NCBI RefSeq assembly: GCF_001027925.1
Contig: NZ_LECT01000017.1
Location: 353,537 to 417,536, forward strand
Direction of reading: 5' to 3'
DNA: 64,000 nucleotides
Origin: Rhodopirellula islandica
GTDB taxonomy: Bacteria; Planctomycetota; Planctomycetia; Pirellulales; Pirellulaceae
Positions 45,110 to 53,920 of the stretch are shown here, piece by piece. Each line of letters begins with the position of its first letter. Position 1 is the first letter of the stretch. Position numbers and translations under genes: made by a program. Under the pieces are notes generated by a model. That model was not told where the DNA came from, did not search any database, and worked only from the letters and a program-made list of their open reading frames with translations.

Positions 45110-46592
45110 TCGACCGTCCCGCCCCAAATCGCTCATCAAACAGCTCGATGCATCCACCGCTCGCGTGTGGATCATCGACGCTGCCGGTGAGCTGATACAC
45201 CTTTCGCCCACCATGGCGAAATGGCTCGGGAATTCCAACGAGACCGACGACTCACAAGCAGTCGAGACATTGCCGGAACATTGGGTCGACGCACTCCGCC
45301 CCGACCCATCGATCCGTTTTCGCTGTCACCAGACGCGACGGATCACGCTGACCCAAGCGGGGAACCACGCTCCGAATCGGGGGCAAGGTTCTGGCTCTCA
45401 TTCCGATGAAGCCCTCACCGCGGTCGCTCACTGGGTCTCGCTCGGCACCAGCGGCTACACCCTGGGCTGCCTCGGCGAATTCCTCCGCGACAGCGACGTG
45501 CCGCTCGCGGATTGGCTTGGCGAAGGCGGCCTGCGTCAGGAGTCTCAGCTTCGCGAATTGATCGCGAAGCACCGCTCGTCCAACGCCCGCACGGCGGACA
45601 TCTTGTTGGCAGGCGAATCAGACGCAGCCGAACTGCTCCGCCGGCGCGTGACGGCGGCGACCTCCATGCGTTGTCACTTGGGTTTGTTCACGATCACCAA
45701 CGCCAGCAGTCGCGAGCTTGCATTGTGGCTCCATGACGCATCGACCCCCGAGGAATCACTGACCATCGTCGACGGTGCCTTGATGGATGCGGAACTGCTG
45801 GAAGCCTATGCAGCACCCGCGATCCATTCGATCAACCGCAGCGAGTCAGGTCGCGGCGACGCAACGTTGCTGATCGAACGCTTGGACGAAATGCCCGACG
45901 ACGCTCAGTTGAAACTGAGTCAGTGGGTGGAAGTGTTTGGTGATCACCTCCGCCTGATCGGTTTGCTGGATCCAGCTCGAGTCATGGAGACTCAAAAGCA
46001 AACCAATCCCACCGTCGATCCTCTGGACGCACAGATTGCCGAACTGACTCACGTGCCCCAGGCGGTCACGGGCATCGCCAAACCACTTCTGAATCTGATG
46101 TGCGCAATGCCAATCACGATCCCTCGCTTGCAGGATCGCCGCGAGGACATCCCGGCCCTGGCGTTGGCATTGCTTCACGAGGCTCATCGATCGAATCAGT
46201 CGCGGAAGCAAAGCACAAAGACGGAGATGCCACGCCTGGGACGCGATGCATTGGATGCGTTGACGCTGTACCCGTGGCCCAACGATTTTGACGAACTTGC
46301 CGAAGCCATGACATCGGCCCTTGGTCGTGTCGTAGGAGAACGCATCGGTCGCGAACATTTGCCCTTGGTCATTCGATCCTATCGCGTCGGTCCCAACGTG
46401 ACCTCCGAAAAGAAATCGGACCCTGACAACAACGACAGCAACTTTCGAATCCATTCGCTGGACGAAGCCGTTCAGAAATACGAACGCGAGTTGATCGACC
46501 GGGCGATCAACGCGGCCCAAGGCAACAAAGCCGAGGCGGCTCGCCGACTCGGAATCAGCCGGGCTCGGTTGCTACGGAAACTCGACGGATGA
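45096..46592 (+). CDS. NtrC-like regulator with degenerate AAA+ domain
   Basis: A 498-aa protein with a PAS-like N-terminus (VWIIDAAGELIHLSP), a central region arranged like a sigma-54 activator, and a C-terminal Fis-type HTH (NAAQGNKAEAARRLGISRAR). In the central part, LLAGESDAAELLRRRV stands where GESGTGKE is expected, and no GAFTGA loop is present. RLQDRREDIPALALALLHE and LTLYPWPNDFDELAEAM keep the arginine-finger and C-lid features. It probably cannot hydrolyse ATP or activate sigma-54. The TTG start at 45096 overlaps the upstream gene. A 4-bp overlap joins it to the next gene. Confidence 0.78.
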   Translation: MTRSSRPSRPKSLIKQLDASTARVWIIDAAGELIHLSPTMAKWLGNSNETDDSQAVETLPEHWVDALRPDPSIRFRCHQTRRITLTQAGNHAPNRGQGSGSHSDEALTAVAHWVSLGTSGYTLGCLGEFLRDSDVPLADWLGEGGLRQESQLRELIAKHRSSNARTADILLAGESDAAELLRRRVTAATSMRCHLGLFTITNASSRELALWLHDASTPEESLTIVDGALMDAELLEAYAAPAIHSINRSESGRGDATLLIERLDEMPDDAQLKLSQWVEVFGDHLRLIGLLDPARVMETQKQTNPTVDPLDAQIAELTHVPQAVTGIAKPLLNLMCAMPITIPRLQDRREDIPALALALLHEAHRSNQSRKQSTKTEMPRLGRDALDALTLYPWPNDFDELAEAMTSALGRVVGERIGREHLPLVIRSYRVGPNVTSEKKSDPDNNDSNFRIHSLDEAVQKYERELIDRAINAAQGNKAEAARRLGISRARLLRKLDG

Positions 46593-46987
46593 TCGCCGTG
46601 GAAACGAAACTTTGGATCACCGGTCCCGAGTCCGAACGTTGGTTCGATGCGGTGCGAGTGATGTGGGCCGCCGATTTCCATCCCGAACGTTTTGCCTCGC
46701 TCCGTGAACTGCCACTCCGCAAACGGAATCTTCGTACGCAACCGACTCCGATCGCCGAAGTTGTCCTCTGGGCCGGTGTCCCAGAGGGCATCCTGGAATT
46801 GACCCGATGGCTCGGCTCGCCCGCGGCGCACGCCGGGCATCGCCTTTACATCGCGGCAGGTCAATGGTCCGATGCAGAACGTTCGGTTCTCCAGCGATTC
46901 GGCGTCCGCTTGACCGTTGCTGAACTCACGGACCTGATCGCCATTCAACCCATCGTGCGTGATTGGTCTCTCCGCGTTTCCCAATGA
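46589..46987 (+). CDS. small protein of unknown function
   Basis: A 132-aa soluble protein starting at an ATGA overlap with the NtrC-like gene. It is Arg/Trp-rich and alpha/beta in pattern (VVLWAGVPEGILELTRWL), with no recognisable motif, signal peptide or membrane segment. The tight coupling suggests that it works with the regulator or with the MnmE-like GTPase 22 bp downstream. Confidence 0.65.
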   Translation: MIAVETKLWITGPESERWFDAVRVMWAADFHPERFASLRELPLRKRNLRTQPTPIAEVVLWAGVPEGILELTRWLGSPAAHAGHRLYIAAGQWSDAERSVLQRFGVRLTVAELTDLIAIQPIVRDWSLRVSQ

Positions 46988-47009
46988 CAGACAACCTCCA
47001 CGCACATTC

Positions 47010-48224
47010 ATGACATCCAACTGCGACACCCTAGCCACTCGACTGACGGGCGTCGGTCGGTCCGCCGTCGCGGTGATCGGTCTGCGAGGCCCGCTCGCGG
47101 CTCAGTGCGTGAACGACTGCTTTGTCCCCGCATCCAATGCTCATCCCCAAATGCTGGCCGGTCAGGTTCGCTACGGAACCTGGAAAAGCAGCGACGGCGT
47201 CCCGGGGGAGTCAATTGTTTTGACCCCGATGTCTGACGGCGGGTTTGAAATCCATGGGCACGGCGGTGAAGCCGCGGTCAGCGCAATCCTGGCTTCACTG
47301 AACGACCGAGGTGTTGCCACGGTGGATGACTCGCGTTGGCGTCAAAACGAATCCATCATCGTGGCCGAAGCTGAACGCGTCTTGCAGAGATGCGTGACCG
47401 GGCAGCAAGCCGCGATTGCACTGGATCAAACTCGAGGAGCGCTGAGGCAGTGGTGCGAGCATTGGATCAACTGCCTGGAATCCGCAAACTTCTCGAACGA
47501 GTCACCGACACAACAAACGGCCTTGCTCGATCAACTTTGCCAAGCGGCACAGACCGTGTGCTCCCACGGCGAAAAGGGGGTTCGTTTGATCGAACCGCGT
47601 CGGTTGGTTCTTGCGGGTCCACCCAACGTCGGCAAAAGCAGTTTGATGAATCAGATCGTCGGCTTTCGACGCAGCATCACGCACGACGCCGCTGGCACAA
47701 CGCGAGACGTTTTGCAGTGCGACACGGTGATCGCCGGGGTTCCTGTTCGGCTAAGTGACACCGCGGGCATTCGTGAAACGGCGCACTTGACCGAGTCGGG
47801 GGCATCGATCGAGCGAGAAGGTATTCGCCGCGCGTCGCTCGCGATCGAGACCGCTGACCTGCTGTTGATCGTGTGCCAACCTTCGACCTTGGATCAACGG
47901 GCCAGATTTCGAAGCGAGCTCCCAATCTCGGATCGAACACACGTCTTGGAAGTGCTGAACAAGGCGGACCTGCTGACGGGAAACGAAACATCAGCCACCG
48001 CACCGATCGAGCATCAAACCATCGCGAGCGATGACGACAACCCTGGAGTCGCAAAGCTGATGGAAACGTTGGCCCGCCATCTGTTGTCGACACTTCCGCC
48101 TCGTCATTCGCCCGTGCCGATCTGCCAGCGACAACAAGATCTCGCACGGCGACTTTGCCGGGCTAACTCGCTGGAGGCTGCGGATGCAACGTTGAAACAA
48201 TTGCTGACAGGAGTCGCCCAGTGA
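47010..48224 (+). CDS. MnmE-like GTPase lacking the C-terminal Cys motif
   Basis: A 404-aa relative of the tRNA-modification GTPase MnmE. An N-terminal TrmE-like domain is present but divergent (DTLATRLTGVGRSAVAVIGL). The G domain is intact: GPPNVGKSS (G1), GTTRD (G2), DTAG (G3), NKAD (G4). MnmE is about 450 aa and ends in C(I/L/V)GK, whose Cys is catalytic for wobble-uridine modification; this protein ends TLKQLLTGVAQ with no such motif. It could be an MnmE form with altered chemistry, or a paralogue. ATG 47010 gives the right N-terminus. Its stop overlaps the methyltransferase GTG start. Confidence 0.85.
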   Translation: MTSNCDTLATRLTGVGRSAVAVIGLRGPLAAQCVNDCFVPASNAHPQMLAGQVRYGTWKSSDGVPGESIVLTPMSDGGFEIHGHGGEAAVSAILASLNDRGVATVDDSRWRQNESIIVAEAERVLQRCVTGQQAAIALDQTRGALRQWCEHWINCLESANFSNESPTQQTALLDQLCQAAQTVCSHGEKGVRLIEPRRLVLAGPPNVGKSSLMNQIVGFRRSITHDAAGTTRDVLQCDTVIAGVPVRLSDTAGIRETAHLTESGASIEREGIRRASLAIETADLLLIVCQPSTLDQRARFRSELPISDRTHVLEVLNKADLLTGNETSATAPIEHQTIASDDDNPGVAKLMETLARHLLSTLPPRHSPVPICQRQQDLARRLCRANSLEAADATLKQLLTGVAQ

Positions 48225-49480
48225 CCACATCGCCCATTGAGCTCGAAGTCACGGAAAAATTGCGTGAAGCAATGCGAGACTGCATCGCCGATCGCATGCA
48301 TTCGCCGGTGATGCAAACGCTGCCCAGCGGAACCAAGGCGGTTCTCAAGGATATCGCTGGACTGCAAACCCGAGCCACGGCGACCCTCGGCCCCCCGATC
48401 CGCAAAGAGGAATCTTGGTGGGTGAATCGACGAGCGATCCAGCAATCCACCACGTCGCAGGTCGCGAAATTCAAAGCGAGCTGGTTCGGCGATCTACCGG
48501 TGACGGACATCTGCTGTGGAATCGGAGGCGACCTGATCGCCTTGGCTCGTCGCGGCCCCACCACCGGCATCGACGCCAGCGAATCCATCCTGTCCTTCAC
48601 TGCAGCCAACTTGTTCACCGCAAATGTGAAGGCTGAACTGCGTTGCCTGGACGTCATGGAATCGGAACCGGCCGATGTCGTGAACGGATCGAAATGGCTT
48701 CACATCGACCCTGACCGGCGCGTCGACAATCAACGCCACGTCCAACCCGATGCCTGGTTGCCAACCTGGGAACGCACCGTGGAACTACTCAATCAAGTCC
48801 AAGGCGGTTTGGTGAAGATGGCCCCGGCAACCACACTTGAATCGTCCATCGCCGAAGCCTGTCATCTGATGTGGATTTCTTCCGGCGGAAGCGTTCGCGA
48901 ACAAACTGCAATTTGGGGCACCCTCCCAACGCCACCCGCAGCTTCAATGGACGGTGCCACCTGGAAGACAGGCGGACGAACGGCCGTCGTCCTGAAGCAT
49001 GACACGGTCCACTGCTACTCTGCCGCATTGGGTGACTGGACCGTCCCTGCCTCGGTGGTTTCGTCGGCTGAAAGTTGGATGATCGATCCGGACGGGGCCA
49101 TCCGAGCGGCAGGCTTGACGGACCACTTCGCTCGATCCCACCAAGCTCAAACGCTGGGTGGACCGTCAGGATTTTTGACCGCAGCTTGGACGGCGATGGA
49201 AGGTGAGTCCTCCAACCCGCAGACAACTTGCCAGCATCTGGCCGTGGTCGCCCCCATTCGCGACCGACTGTCTTGCGACGACCGAGCACTGCGACGGTAC
49301 TTCCGAAAAGCGAAAGCGTATCCAGAGGTCATCAAGGTTCGGGGCGTCGACATCGACCCCGCCAAACTAGGAAAGAAACTTCGCGAGTGCGGCGAGACTC
49401 CCTTGGCACTATGGATCGGCCGAAACGGCAAGAAAACCTACGCCGTCGTGACCGAACTGCCCACGCCCCCCCTTTCTTAA
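48221..49480 (+). CDS. class I SAM-dependent methyltransferase with THUMP-like C-terminus
   Basis: A 419-aa protein. A helical N-terminus (residues 1-90) precedes the Rossmann domain: motif I DICCGIGGDLIALAR (about 96), the Asp of GIDASE for ribose binding, and motif IV HIDPDRR (about 166). The last 80 residues (RRYFRKAKAYPEVIKVRGVD) resemble the THUMP-like domain found at the end of such methyltransferases, pointing to an RNA substrate. The GTG start overlaps the MnmE-like stop as GTGA, consistent with shared tRNA-related work. The exact target is unknown. Confidence 0.82.
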   Translation: MTTSPIELEVTEKLREAMRDCIADRMHSPVMQTLPSGTKAVLKDIAGLQTRATATLGPPIRKEESWWVNRRAIQQSTTSQVAKFKASWFGDLPVTDICCGIGGDLIALARRGPTTGIDASESILSFTAANLFTANVKAELRCLDVMESEPADVVNGSKWLHIDPDRRVDNQRHVQPDAWLPTWERTVELLNQVQGGLVKMAPATTLESSIAEACHLMWISSGGSVREQTAIWGTLPTPPAASMDGATWKTGGRTAVVLKHDTVHCYSAALGDWTVPASVVSSAESWMIDPDGAIRAAGLTDHFARSHQAQTLGGPSGFLTAAWTAMEGESSNPQTTCQHLAVVAPIRDRLSCDDRALRRYFRKAKAYPEVIKVRGVDIDPAKLGKKLRECGETPLALWIGRNGKKTYAVVTELPTPPLS

Positions 49481-49532
49481 AGGTCGGGCGGTTTTCTGGT
49501 GCTGCTTTTCCGCGGGTTTTCGTCTGCTGCAC

Positions 49533-49634
49533 CTCTCCTGAAACGAAGTTTGGGGAGAGCAACAGCGATATACTAGGTCGAGCGACGCCGTTCAGGCGTA
49601 CGCGAGGGTGAGGGCCGGGTATGGGAAGCGGCGC
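49533..49634. repeat. dispersed intergenic repeat, module A (copy 2)
   Basis: Second copy of the 4366-4448 repeat. The stem is CTCTCC/GGAGAG here and CTCCC/GGGAG there, while the loop GAAACGAAGTTT is unchanged. An 18-bp insertion (AACAGCGATATACTAGG region) precedes the shared TCGAGCGACGCCGTTCAGGC block. It lies in the 479-bp gap 49481-49959, which holds no gene that I can see. Confidence 0.75.
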
Positions 49635-49693
49635 GGATTGCCCTCCCCCGGAAATCTCGCTGAACGCTCGTTTTCCGACCCCTCCCGCTGCAC

Positions 49694-49806
49694 GGGCGGG
49701 GTTCTTTAGGCATTACAAGCACGGCACTTGAAAACTGCACGACCTCTTTCACGAGCGGGGTCCGCAAGATGTTACGAACACCGCATTGAACACCCGCTCG
49801 ACCTCT
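49694..49806. repeat. dispersed intergenic repeat, module B (copies 2 and 3)
   Basis: Two direct copies of the 4769-4825 segment: 49694-49750 (GGGCGGGGTTCTTTAGGCAT...GCACTTGAAAACTGCACGA) and 49755-49806 (GCGGGGTCCGCAAGATGTTA...GCATTGAACACCCGCTCGA). Modules A and B occur in the same order at both loci, which implies that they spread or were duplicated together. Confidence 0.65.
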
Positions 49807-49959
49807 GGAGGGGGGAACAAAAAGGGCGGGGACACTCTCACGCGGGCGATCCCTGATCCGACCGTTCGCACGGGCAATCGGGTTTCAATTATAGTGGGGC
49901 AGTTGAGTTCCTCGGATCTCAGCTTCGCTCTTCTTCTTCTCGATTCGGACCACGGTTTT

Positions 49960-50775
49960 ATGGGCGTTCGTTTTGCTTGCCATGCCTGTGGGAAGCGACT
50001 GAACATCAAGACAGAACTTGCCGGACGTCAGGGCGTTTGCCCCGCGTGCTCGGTGCGTTTTCGCATCCCCACACAAGATCAGCCCCAATCGATCGCGGTC
50101 GATGAAGACTCCTCGGGAAGTCATCCCCCAGCCACGTCGGACTCCGACCAGATGGCTGATGTTTTGGAATCGTCCGATCAGGATCCCGGTGTCGAAGCGT
50201 CCGATTCATCCCCCGCCCACGGCTCCTTCTCCGCGTCGGCTGCTGGCGGATCAACCACGATCGAACGCCCCCAGACCAAAGCAACCACCTCCGAGAAGAG
50301 CGTCATTCCCGCGGAACCGGCCCCTTCCAGCCCCGATGCAATCCTCGGTGACTCGACCGCGGTCTGGTACGTCCGTCCGCCAAGTGGCGGCCAGTACGGC
50401 CCTGCAGATGGCCCAACCATGAAGCAGTGGATCACAGAAGGTCGCATTGCTGATTCAGCCATGCTGTGGCGTGACGGCTGGCCAGATTGGAAGCCCGCTG
50501 GCGAAATCCTGCGTCAGCTGAAACAAAAAGGTCCCGCCATCGAGAGCAACCCTCCTCAAAAAGCCATTCTGGCGACGCCCGGCAACGCGCACCTCGTCGA
50601 CGGCAAGTTGGTTGACGCTCCCGCAAATCGGGACAAGGTTGCCATTCTCAATCGAGGCGGGCCGCTTGAATCCAGCAAACGCAAACGATCGCGAAAGCGA
50701 ATTGCCGCGACCGTTGCGTTGGTGCTGATGTTGGTACTCTTGGTCGCGGCCTTGGCCTTCGTCGTTTTGCGTTGA
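49960..50775 (+). CDS. zinc-ribbon and GYF_2-domain membrane protein
   Basis: A 271-aa protein of planctomycete type. The N-terminal zinc ribbon is FACHACGKRL...VCPACSVRFRIP (Cys pairs near residues 6-9 and 26-29). A disordered, Ser/Pro-rich linker follows (about residues 40-125). The GYF_2 domain starts at WYVRPPSGGQYGPADGPTM (about 135) and ends at WRDGWPDWKP. One C-terminal membrane anchor (residues 245-268) makes it tail-anchored with the domains in the cytoplasm. GYF domains bind proline-rich peptides. ATG 49960 fits the zinc ribbon; upstream in-frame codons run through repeats. Confidence 0.8.
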   Translation: MGVRFACHACGKRLNIKTELAGRQGVCPACSVRFRIPTQDQPQSIAVDEDSSGSHPPATSDSDQMADVLESSDQDPGVEASDSSPAHGSFSASAAGGSTTIERPQTKATTSEKSVIPAEPAPSSPDAILGDSTAVWYVRPPSGGQYGPADGPTMKQWITEGRIADSAMLWRDGWPDWKPAGEILRQLKQKGPAIESNPPQKAILATPGNAHLVDGKLVDAPANRDKVAILNRGGPLESSKRKRSRKRIAATVALVLMLVLLVAALAFVVLR

Positions 50776-50829
50776 AAACCGTCCATGCTTGGCGACGTCC
50801 TGCGCCCCCTCGGACCTGAAGAGCGGTGT

Positions 50830-52875
50830 TCAGCCGGCCGCGTTGGCCAATCGCTTGGGACGCGCGTGTGTTTGAACATGAAGTTCTCGCAGCAGCTCAA
50901 TGTCGCTGAGCAAAGCACGCCTCCATTCCATCGGAATCTTCGACACGTCGACGCCGCTGGATCCATCCTTCCCAGCTTGCAATCGCCGACTGGTATCTCG
51001 AACTGCATCCCGTTCGTCTTCCGTCATCGCATGCTCCGCATGACTGGCTCTCAATACCTCGTGGTGGGTGTGAAAAAAAGTCGGGCTGTCAATCAGTTGT
51101 TCCAACATCGACGACTTCGGCAGAACCGCCCATTGTTGTCGGGAATCCAACATGGCCTGTTCGTACAACTGGTACACCTCCGGCGGATTGGTTTCCTCGG
51201 GGATGACCAGCAACCGCAGCTTCCCCAATGACTTGCCGAGATCCCGGCTCGCCATCACCATCGCCAACGGAATGGCCAAAATCAAACCTGCGGTGATTGG
51301 CAGGAACCACACCGCCCATGATGGGGCGAACGTGAACACCGCCGCGGTGATCGCGACACCCAGAATGGTCAGACCTCCGAAATCCCGCACGGCTTGCAAC
51401 ATCGACACGCCATGCTCGCCACGTTGCTGCGACGACCAGGTCACCTTGCGCCCCCTCAGCGTGGAGACCACAAATCGGGTGTGCATGACAGCCATGATCG
51501 GCGACAGCAACACCGACAACACGATCTCCATCAGCACACTCAGCAACATTGAAATGGCACCTCCGAATCGCCAGGCTTGCCCGTGGGCGACCACGCTGGC
51601 ATAGCCATACAACTTCGGCACCAACAACATCGCCATCGCCGCGATGAACAACCCGAACTGCATCGTGCTAGGCGCCACCGATTGGAACCCAACGAAGTCC
51701 GACGGAACACCATTTTCCAACGCCCAACTGGCAACACACAGGCACGTGAACAAGATCCAAAGCGGTGAACTGGCATACGCCAGCACGCCACTGAAGAAGT
51801 GCAGGCGGCTGACCGGGTGAAAACCTTCACTGAGCAGCAACCGACTGTGTTGCAGGTTGCCTTGGCACCAACGTTGATCGCGCTGAGCGTAGTCGGTCAA
51901 CGTTGTGGGACACTCCTCGTAGCTGCCACCAATGTCATTGGCGAGTCGAACCTTCCAACCATTGCGAACCAGCAGAGATGCCTCCACGAAATCGTGAGAC
52001 AAGATTTCGCCCCCCAAGGGAGCCTGTCCTGGCAACACTGGCAAGTCACAGCAATCGCAGAACGCTTCCACACGAATGATCGCGTTGTGTCCCCAATAGT
52101 TGCCTTGCTCCGCTGCCCAAGCGTCGAACCCTTCACAGAACACCGGGCCATAGGCCGCCGCGGCAAACTGCTGCAGACGAGCAAACCAAGAGTGACGACC
52201 GATCGGTGTGGGTGGAACTTGTAAAATGCCCAGCCGATCATCCGCTTCCATTCGTCGAACCATTTCCACCATCGTGTCGGGCTCGAGCAGACTGTCTGCA
52301 TCCAACACGATCATGAACGAATATGGATCGGACCAGCGGCGACAAAAGTCAGCGATGTTCCCCGCTTTGCGAGCCACATTTTCTCGGCGATGCCGGTAAT
52401 AGACGTGGCAGGACGTTCGGACTTCTTCTTCCAAGCGGTCGGTCAATTGAGACCAAGCCAACTCTTCGGCGAGCCAGACTTCGGAATCATTCGTGTCACT
52501 CAGGATAAAGAAATCAAATCGGTGATTCGGCCCCAAGCCTCGAACCATCGCTTCCACCCGTGCAAAAACATCTTCAGGTGACTCGTTGTAAACCGGCACC
52601 AGGACCGCCGTTGGAGGCTTCTCGCCCGACACCGTTGTAGGTTCGCGTTTCGGTGTTCGACGCCGTAGCAAACGAATCCACCCCAACGTGGCGACCACGA
52701 ACGAAAATCCGATCCAACCAAACAACAACGCGAACAGAGGAACGGTCAGCCATTCCAACCATCCACGGCCATTTGCTGACATCGATGTGACGTACACGGT
52801 CGTGCCTGCGATCGTGATCAAGAGAACCAGCGTTACGATCCCCCAACGGATCCGCTTGATTTCCTTACTGACCAT
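50830..52875 (-). CDS. opgH: glucan glucosyltransferase OpgH (MdoH)
   Basis: A 681-aa GT2 membrane enzyme that polymerises glucose from UDP-glucose into the backbone of osmoregulated periplasmic glucans. Two N-terminal membrane segments (about residues 13-30 and 45-68) precede the catalytic loop: VLVPVYNESPEDVFARVEAM, FFILSDTNDSE, IVLDADSLLEPDTMVEM (DAD at about 192), HDFVEA, and QRDQRWCQGN (QxxRW, about 339). Four to five more segments form the export channel. E. coli OpgH is about 850 aa with a longer N-terminal cytoplasmic extension, which is missing here. It overlaps the 155-aa gene upstream by 11 bp. Confidence 0.93.
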   Translation of the reverse strand: MVSKEIKRIRWGIVTLVLLITIAGTTVYVTSMSANGRGWLEWLTVPLFALLFGWIGFSFVVATLGWIRLLRRRTPKREPTTVSGEKPPTAVLVPVYNESPEDVFARVEAMVRGLGPNHRFDFFILSDTNDSEVWLAEELAWSQLTDRLEEEVRTSCHVYYRHRRENVARKAGNIADFCRRWSDPYSFMIVLDADSLLEPDTMVEMVRRMEADDRLGILQVPPTPIGRHSWFARLQQFAAAAYGPVFCEGFDAWAAEQGNYWGHNAIIRVEAFCDCCDLPVLPGQAPLGGEILSHDFVEASLLVRNGWKVRLANDIGGSYEECPTTLTDYAQRDQRWCQGNLQHSRLLLSEGFHPVSRLHFFSGVLAYASSPLWILFTCLCVASWALENGVPSDFVGFQSVAPSTMQFGLFIAAMAMLLVPKLYGYASVVAHGQAWRFGGAISMLLSVLMEIVLSVLLSPIMAVMHTRFVVSTLRGRKVTWSSQQRGEHGVSMLQAVRDFGGLTILGVAITAAVFTFAPSWAVWFLPITAGLILAIPLAMVMASRDLGKSLGKLRLLVIPEETNPPEVYQLYEQAMLDSRQQWAVLPKSSMLEQLIDSPTFFHTHHEVLRASHAEHAMTEDERDAVRDTSRRLQAGKDGSSGVDVSKIPMEWRRALLSDIELLRELHVQTHARPKRLANAAG

Positions 52876-53332
52876 CGGTCATGGCCTCTGGTCGTGGTTC
52901 GCGACCTTTTCCACTGACCGTACCAATCAGCGCCATCACTGGCTCCTGGATGTGACGGGATGCCATCTCCATCCACCATTGCGACCGCAATGGACCAATC
53001 AACGGCGGTGTCGCGTTTGGACGCAACGTCCGAGCTCCCGATTGCGGGATCACCCGCCGGCGTTGGCTCGTCGCCCCTTCCGATGCATTCTTGCTAGGTT
53101 GAAAAAACAACTCGTCGATCGCCGCTTCCAAAGTCACCTGCGGCAGACGTGGGTCATTGCTTTCACCAGAATCGTGCACCGCTTCGTTGGAATCGGTGTC
53201 CACTCGCAATCTTTGTTTTGCGAGCCCAACGAAGTAGTGTGATTGATCTCGCACGCTGTCAGGATGGTGGTTCCCGCAGCGATGCAAATAATCCGCAATG
53301 ACAGACAGAGATTGGTCGTTGAGAGTGTTCAT
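52865..53332 (-). CDS. small protein co-expressed with opgH, unknown function
   Basis: A 155-aa hydrophilic protein. The first 45 residues look helical (MNTLNDQSLSVIADYLHRCG); the middle is basic and probably disordered. A short segment, WWMEMASRHIQEPVMALIG, near residue 125 may be amphipathic. No family is recognised. The 11-bp overlap with opgH ties it to glucan synthesis, where it might stand in for the N-terminal regulatory region that this OpgH lacks; that is a guess. Confidence 0.65.
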   Translation of the reverse strand: MNTLNDQSLSVIADYLHRCGNHHPDSVRDQSHYFVGLAKQRLRVDTDSNEAVHDSGESNDPRLPQVTLEAAIDELFFQPSKNASEGATSQRRRVIPQSGARTLRPNATPPLIGPLRSQWWMEMASRHIQEPVMALIGTVSGKGREPRPEAMTDGQ

Positions 53333-53920
53333 CGGAAGAGCCTGAAAAGATAAGGGGCCAGTCGAACGAGTGGCGCGTGGGCTTCACGTGACGCTAAACC
53401 AAACGGTCAAAGCATCGACGTTTGCCACCATGAGGGTTTATCAAATCCCGCGCCAGAACTTCCCGACTAATCGGCAAATTCATTTTTAAGTTCGCTAAGG
53501 GAGCCACGAGCGGCTCACGACCGGTGCAAAGAGTCCCGAGAACGCCCACACCAGAATGAGAAATCATTGTGAATTTGTTGGGTGTGTCGGCGCTGACAAC
53601 GGCGAGCTCAGAATTGGACCAGCTGACCGATTTGCTGCCAAAAAATAGCGCAGGCAGCTTCCAATGGCGGCATCCACGCGGATTTGAGCATCCATTGCGG
53701 AGACCGGTTGAAAATCGAGCAATGAGCTTGCGATCCCATCAAGGCAAAACTAACATCCCTCAGAGACAAACAAAGACCTCCTGCCATCCGTAATGAAGTT
53801 CACCCCTGCCCGCTGGTGAACCCATTTCGCTCTCGGGCCGCCTCTGCAACACGCAGCGGTGGTTCCCCCACCCACTCCCCGTCGCGCCCGCCCACCGCCC
53901 CGCCAAACGGATTCGTCAGC
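53333..53920. other. divergent intergenic region of the OPG locus
   Basis: About 590 bp between the minus-strand opgH operon and the plus-strand glucanase-opgG genes; it must contain the promoters of both. I see no strong repeat or RNA. An open frame at 53569-53793 is short and lacks protein-like composition, and the frame of the glucanase runs upstream to 53816 without homology. Confidence 0.5.
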
